Of a DNA stretch of 37,500 bases, positions 32,347-37,500 are shown piece by piece. This DNA comes from Chromera velia (lineage: Eukaryota > Sar > Chromeraceae). The stretch is taken from positions 1 through 37,500 of the forward strand of contig JAHBMJ010005870.1 in the NCBI GenBank assembly GCA_018398765.1, read 5' to 3'. Both the position numbers and the translations under genes were made by a program. Position 1 is the stretch's first letter, and each line of letters begins with the position of its first letter. The notes beneath the pieces were generated by a model. It saw nothing but the letters and a program-made list of their open reading frames with translations, had not been told where the DNA came from and searched no databases.

Positions 32347-34899
32347 ATGAGGACACTATACATGCACCCATCCGCTTCTGCCTTGTGCGACGGTATCGAT
32401 GTAAGCAAAGACAACGTCTTTTGCTGTAAATGTGTTCTGATGCACAACACAACATTGATGTCCCAATCGCCAACTCTCGACCAGTCTTCAAACGATATAT
32501 ATGTATTACGCCGTGGCCTTTTCTCCGTGATTTCAATTGTTTGGGGGAAGGGGGTGTCAGGAAGTGAATTCCTTGGTCAGAGCGTGCAGTGTAAGCGCCC
32601 CTCGAGAAGGTGTTGGCTGCAGAAAGGACCTTGAGCCGACTGCATCTCTTTATTTGGATTCTGCAGACGGACAGTGAAAGCGAGTCGATTCCTTTCCCGC
32701 TTCAAGTCAATGGGGGAAGAAAATACCGACCAGCCACAGTCCGCAGAGGATGCTGGCTTCCCAGAGACGTCGTCCCTCTGTACTCCCCTCCCGACCTCAA
32801 AAAAAGGGGTAAAAAAGATTTCTCATCAATTTCACATTTTTCATTCGAAGGCTGTAGCCCAAATCCGTTCTGCTGTCCTGCAACGACTAGGAGGAGCTGC
32901 CGAACCAGCAGCCCAACACACGCTTGTGAAGGAACTCAACGCCTGTCAGAGGGTCGACGGGGTCCCTCCGAATTTTGGATGCTCCCTTGCGTTGACTGCG
33001 TACTTCGATGATCATCTTGACGCACGCACAACTCTTCTTGCACACACGTTTCTCCACCCCAAACTCAGGGGTCTAACCGCAGAATTATTTTTCCGATCCG
33101 GTGGAAACCCTTGCTGTCACTCCAACCGCTCCGGAGGAGGATCCTCAAGCAGTGCCCGTGCGCCTCTCCTTGAGATTGTCAGTCTGGGGGGGGGACCGGG
33201 TTTTGACGTTCTGGGCGCTGCTTTTCTCTCCCGGTTTCTGTCCACCCTGTCAGATATCAGACAGCAGAGCCGAAATACAGACGAGACGGTGTCGGGCAGC
33301 TCTTCTGCTTCCCCGTTCGTCGGGCTTAGAGGCCTTGTTTTGGACAATGAAAGCGCTTGGAGCGCCTCCGTTGGCGCAGTTGAGGGGGCACTCCGGGAAT
33401 GGGCAGGGAACAGTGGGGTTTCGATTCAGTGTCCGTTTGGTTTTGTCGATATCTTAAAGCCCGTGTCTGTGGCGTGTGGGAATGGGAGGCTGATGGATGT
33501 GTTGCGGGAGGGCCGAAAAAGGCGGGAAGTGAATCTGAGAACATCCCCGCAAAATTTCATCAGAACGGATGAGGAAGAAGCGTTATCCAAGAATTGCGAT
33601 GTCCCAACTGTCCAACAGCAGATCTTCTGTACGAGTTATGTCGTTGTGGAGAACAGTACAGGACTGCTTCGAAGCCGTTTGCATTTCTTTGGTGACCTGT
33701 TTCGTTTGGCATCCGTCGGTGCTGTTTTTGTCTTTTTTGATGTCAGCGGACGTCTCTTTCCTTTTCTGCTTGCGGCAACTCACTCAGCTGACAGAAACAC
33801 TGAGGCAGAGATAGAAACAGAAGCAGATTCAGACGTAGAGTGGAGAATGACTCAAGAGATCAAAGAGTATCTCTTCACAGAACCAGAGGTCCGATCTTGC
33901 ACCGTGAGGCGAAGGAGAAAACAGAACCCGCAACCTGAAGCCACAGAGACTTCCGACGTTTTATCAAGTCAGCAACAACCCTCGGGAGAGCCCCCAGTCA
34001 CCAGTCCTCCGCAAAGACACACACTGAACGAAGAGGCGTCAGGGTCCGACAATCATCCTGCAGAAGCGCCACCCATTTTTTCTTCAGCCAGTGACAGTTC
34101 GAGTGATCGTCCATGCACAGTCCCGTTGATCCCCTCCCCCCCCAACCTGTGCTCTGCCTCATTCGAGTGGACGGTGCTTTCCCTTCTTTGCTGCCGACAC
34201 GTTCTGGTGATCCGAAAGATCCGAAGAAGCAGTGTCACTCACTCGCATTCCAAAATACACAGCACAGAAAAGGACAGCAGATTGTTGAGAGGAACAAGAC
34301 AAGGTGCAGAAAAATATGAGAAGGGAGAAGCGGAGTACAACGGAATCTCTTTGAAAGGAGAGGGAGAGGCTGAAGGAGAAGGAGTGAAGCAAAAAGAAGT
34401 CGGCAGGGTTCGTGAGGTAAATCAAGGAGAGTTCCAAGGCTCAACAAAAGAGGCCACCCAGTCTGGCCTTGACATGAATTCAAACATTCCACGCCCACCT
34501 CGGCCTTCTGCATTCACCCCACTCCGTCCATCCCTCCACCCAGATTCACAACAGAATCCGCCCACATCAGAGGAGGCATACCCCCCCTCTGCCTCCCCTC
34601 CCGGGGACCTCCTGTCTCTTTCCCCTGACCGCTGCGTGCCGGCAGACGGAGTGCAGTCTAGAGACACGGTGCCGCCAAAAACTCCGCTCACAGGAGACGC
34701 TGGGTCTCCCCCTCTCCCCACGCCTGAGTCGTCAACACTTCCCCCAACTGACAATCACGTGGACTCTGTCCCAAGACTTCTTGCTCCTGTCGGGCAAGAG
34801 GAACTAGACCGTCTTGCAGTCTTTAGGCAGCAGTGGAGCCTTGTGGTGGCTTGTTCCGGATCTAAACGCATTGCTGACATACTTTTAAAAACGGTGTAA
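32347..34899 (+). CDS. Class I (Rossmann-fold) methyltransferase-like protein (~745 aa)
   Basis: Proposed exons: 32347-32400 (MRTLYMHPSASALCDGID, donor GTAAGC), 32667-32808 and 32858-34899; 2238 nt including stop. A 30-nt exon at 32561-32590 would also fit in phase. The methyltransferase signature is LLEIVSLGGGPGFDVLG (GGGPGFD at about residues 176-182, the SAM-binding loop). It is followed by GLVLDNE (acidic end of strand 2), FGFVDILKP, SYVVVEN, then a helix and VGAVFVFFDVS. After a ~110-residue low-complexity insert the final strands appear as WTVLSLLCCRHVLVIRK, and a Ser/Pro/Glu-rich tail follows. Residues 19-66 (GRKYRPATVRRGCWLPRD) come from a frame different from the long open frame and join through a 49-nt intron. 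Without that intron, a start at the ATG at 32710 gives ~729 aa. Substrate unknown. Confidence 0.7.
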
Positions 34900-34944
34900 A
34901 ACTCATTGCATCCATAAATATGATACGTCAACTAGAACGTCAAT

Positions 34945-34967
34945 GATTGATTTGATTGATTGATTGA

Positions 34968-35004
<37 letters not shown>

Positions 35005-35040
35005 CTGACTAAATGACTGATTGATTGATTGATTGATTAA
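34945..35040 (+). repeat. (TTGA)n microsatellite
   Basis: About 90 bp of TTGA/GATT repeats with a few variants, just past the 3' end of the methyltransferase-like gene. Confidence 0.9.
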
Positions 35041-35268
35041 ATTTTTGATCGAATCATTAAATGAATCAATGATATTAATTTCATGATTTTTTGTATTTCA
35101 AATTCTGATCATTTAACAATCAAGATAAATGTGATACATTATTATGTTATTCATGAATGGATTGTTGAATAATTTGAACTGAATGCCTTATGTACATCAC
35201 ATATTTAAATCAAACTGCTTTATTTTTTATTTGTGCAGTGAATTTTTTTTGTTTCAGAATCGGAATAG

Positions 35269-35330
35269 TTGAAGTACAGGGTATCTGGTACTATCTGCAG
35301 TTGAAGTACAGAATATCTGGTACTATCTGC
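35269..35330 (+). repeat. Two-copy ~31-bp tandem repeat
   Basis: GTTGAAGTACAGGGTATCTG and the following GTACTATCTGC are repeated immediately with two substitutions. Confidence 0.8.
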
Positions 35331-35807
35331 CGGGATACCGTACCATACATTGGGCCGGGCTTGGCCGGGCTTGTGTCACGTATGCGTATTACGCGCATAC
35401 AGCAAATAATCGCCGCGCTAAAAGATTATCGCACGGATATATTGTTTTGTCATTTCTGTGCGTATCGTGCTTTGAATAGCATGCGAGATTGGATTCATTG
35501 TTTTGGTTTCGGATTGAGAGTATTACTATTACTTTTACAGACTTCTCTAGGAGCTGTACAGACTTGAGCACAGACTACAGAGACTTACCTGTCATGAGAC
35601 TTTGACACACACCTCCACTTTACCTTACTTCTAGAATCTTTGTTTAGCGTGTGTGAATTATATAAAATTTAGTGTTTTTGTCTCTTAGCTTAAATAAGTT
35701 GGCTGGGTACATTTTTTCCCTTACTTTTTTCAAACTTTTGATTTAATTGATTAAGAAAAAAAAAAGGGGGGGGGAAGTTGGATTTGATTCATTTTTTAAA
35801 CATTTGG

Positions 35808-35834
35808 TTAGTTAGTTAGTTAGTTAGTTAGTTG
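35808..35834 (+). repeat. (TTAG)n microsatellite
   Basis: About six tandem TTAG units between two T-rich stretches. Confidence 0.85.
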
Positions 35835-36567
35835 ATTTTTTTTTTACACTTCCCTGATTATCTCAAACTATCTCAAATATCATATTTACTTCATTAAATC
35901 ATAATTAACTGGAGTCATAATAACTTTAAATTGCAATACACTTTACTGGTATTATCTGAAAGTTTTATATGATTTCGACTGTCAGTTTTGGAGAAAGCTA
36001 GCGGACTAAGGTATAGAACTAAGTAGCGGTTGTGGATACATCATCTTTACACCTGTTCAGGCAGTTAGCACAAAAAGTTTTGCGCAAATTAATTATCGCG
36101 CACTCCGCGCGCATGTGTTGTTTGAAAATGACGTGCATGTTGCAAGATAGCCTGCCGATAGCCTTATAATTGCATGCGCGCGTGCATATGCAGGGATCGA
36201 TATATATGAGCATGCAATGATATACATATATATGATGTTCGATGCATGCGCGTATGTATATGCGCATATAGCCATATAGATGTGTGGACGATCACCCGAT
36301 CGAACTGAATGGTTTCATTCCATTAATGGACTGTTTTGAAAAATGCATCTGGGCGCTGCCTCCAACGAGAGGGTGCTTCTTCTCCACTGAATCTGCCAAC
36401 CAAAAGATCCGTGCATGCAGGGCTTGACTACCATACATAGACAGCTGAATTGGCACCATTTAGCATTTGTTGTTCAACAACACTTCACATCAATCAGAAA
36501 GACCGTTGGCCCGGAAATCTCCTGAGATCTTCTGCAGGTCCACCCCGCAGCCTGCGCTCTTCCCACG

Positions 36568-37074
36568 ATGAAGCGAGCAGAAGTGAAAGGCTACGGCATT
36601 GCAACAGCAGGGCTTGGGAGCGGTGCAGCAGGAACAGCGGAGACGGCCTCTTTCAAAGACAGATGGAAACTTCAGACAAGACTGGCAGTCAAAGGATGTA
36701 AGATGGCTTGGGAGAGCCTTAAGAGCTTTCTCAAAGCCATTTTTGCTGCAAGGTACGCTTTTCCATAGACATGTGCCTCGTTTCTGTGCCGATGTTTGTG
36801 TTTGGAAGAGACTGACGTTTCGTTTGCCTCCACCAGCTGGTTTTGCAGTTTTTCGTATCAGTCGATCTGATCCCTGCTTTCAATGTATGCATACACCTGT
36901 GTCCTCAGCATCAAGGCCTACTTCTTCTGGGCGGGATTCATCTACATCGTGTCTGGGGTGGTTGGAATAGTCGGGTGGATTTTCATCATTCCCAAGAGAA
37001 CCTTCGACAGCTCGCAGTACGTGTGCCCGATGGAAGCGAATCTCCAGATCGTCAACGCAATCTTCATCGTCCAG
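36568..37074 (+). CDS. 5' exons of a multi-pass membrane protein (continues past the window)
   Basis: Exon 1 is 36568-36752 (61 codons plus AG) and exon 2 is 36909-37074. They join through a split Ser codon (AG|C), and exon 2 ends in phase 0 at GTCAGT. The ATG lies in context CCCACGATGAAG. The first ~60 residues are Gly/Ala- then Lys-rich with an amphipathic stretch (WESLKSFLKAIF). Exon 2 encodes a strong membrane helix (AYFFWAGFIYIVSGVVGIVG, about residues 65-84), a loop with a Cys (QYVCPMEAN), and the beginning of a second helix (LQIVNAIFIVQ, to residue 117). No further exon is seen before the window end, so the gene is partial here. The pattern suggests a small multi-span protein; an alveolate inner-membrane-complex type protein is one possibility, but I do not recognise the family. 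Confidence 0.65.
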
Positions 37075-37500
37075 GTCAGTAGGTAGGTGGGTCTGTTGGA
37101 GGCACGTGCAAGAAAGAAACGTGCCAGAGTCATTCATTCATTCGATGGCGCGAGGCAGAAAGTCGGACAGCCGGGCAGGAGCACAGACAGACAGAGCACG
37201 GCAGATGGACCAAAAGGAAGACCCTCAAGAGGATGGACACTGAGAGAAATCGTGTGAGCATCGATCGGGCTTGATCAGCAGATGGTTTTTTCTCAAGGGG
37301 ACACAGCAAGTCAATTTGAGCCAGCAAAATGAACTCAGCGGAGCGCTTTGGAGTGCTCCGAAAGAAGAGGTGACCAAATGGTACAGCCTCCAATCAGGCA
37401 GGTAGGCAGGTAGGCACAAAGGGAGTCGGACACAAAGTGAGGAAGGCGTTTGTGTACTAAGAGAGAGAGAGGAGACAGAAAGCGCAAAACAATCTCTCTG
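37075..37500 (+). other. Intron of the partial membrane-protein gene
   Basis: Starts GTCAGTAGGTAGGTGGG, a donor merging into a tetranucleotide-like repeat. No acceptor followed by an open, protein-like exon was found before the window edge. Confidence 0.5.

Larger units (their letters stand above)
35041..36567. other. AT-rich intergenic region
   Basis: No supported gene. It holds a 30-bp tandem duplication (35269-35330), a GCCGGGCTTG repeat (35351-35371), a TTAG run (about 35808-35834) and several GCATGCGCG palindromes near 36100-36260. The open frame at 35190-35567 is not ATG-started in any convincing context and overlaps the duplication. Confidence 0.4.

Noticed and set aside
35190-35567. 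125-codon plus-strand frame near the 31-bp duplication
   Set aside because: No recognisable domain, runs through the tandem duplication, no splice partners; might be a decayed transposon piece but not supportable.

Overview
The window is nuclear DNA from an intron-rich eukaryote. Genes are split into exons with GT-AG borders. Many 5' splice sites read GTCAGT or GTGAGT, and proteins carry long Ser/Pro/Gly/Arg-rich low-complexity stretches. Microsatellites, a large satellite array and DNA transposons fill the space between genes. A GPI-anchor biosynthesis gene (PIG-H) confirms a eukaryote. The style (moderate GC, low-complexity extensions, repeat-rich intergenic DNA) resembles a free-living alveolate alga such as a chromerid, but that assignment is inference only.

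Layout. (1) 1068-9048, plus strand: a nine-exon gene for a ~1588-residue coiled-coil/low-complexity protein; every splice junction keeps frame. (2) 9987-12137: a foldback-type element with ~670-bp inverted arms. (3) 12512-16534, plus strand: a gene of many small exons predicting a small protein with a signal-peptide-like start (about 254 aa); an alternative 3' end runs into the next element. (4) 16724-19569: a 2.85-kb hAT-like element with a perfect 8-bp target-site duplication, containing an (ATCC)n array and an exon-like fragment. (5) 20773-24531, minus strand: PIG-H, five exons, with the conserved core followed by a ~400-residue low-complexity extension. (6) 25.0-32.2 kb: a satellite block of 28-bp repeats, ~55-60-bp repeats and a 333-bp higher-order repeat built from alternating 161/172-bp monomers. 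A ~198-bp direct repeat brackets most of it and a second repeated block follows. (7) 32347-34899, plus strand: a Rossmann-fold methyltransferase-like gene whose N-terminus is read in a different frame, across a tiny intron, from its long open frame. (8) 36568 to the edge, plus strand: the first two exons of a membrane protein.

The genes do not form an operon or an obvious pathway; the only confidently assigned function is PIG-H (first step of GPI-anchor synthesis at the ER). All gene models were assembled by eye from splice signals, reading phase and protein-like sequence. Exon borders of the 12.5-16.5 kb gene and the N-terminus of the methyltransferase are the least certain.
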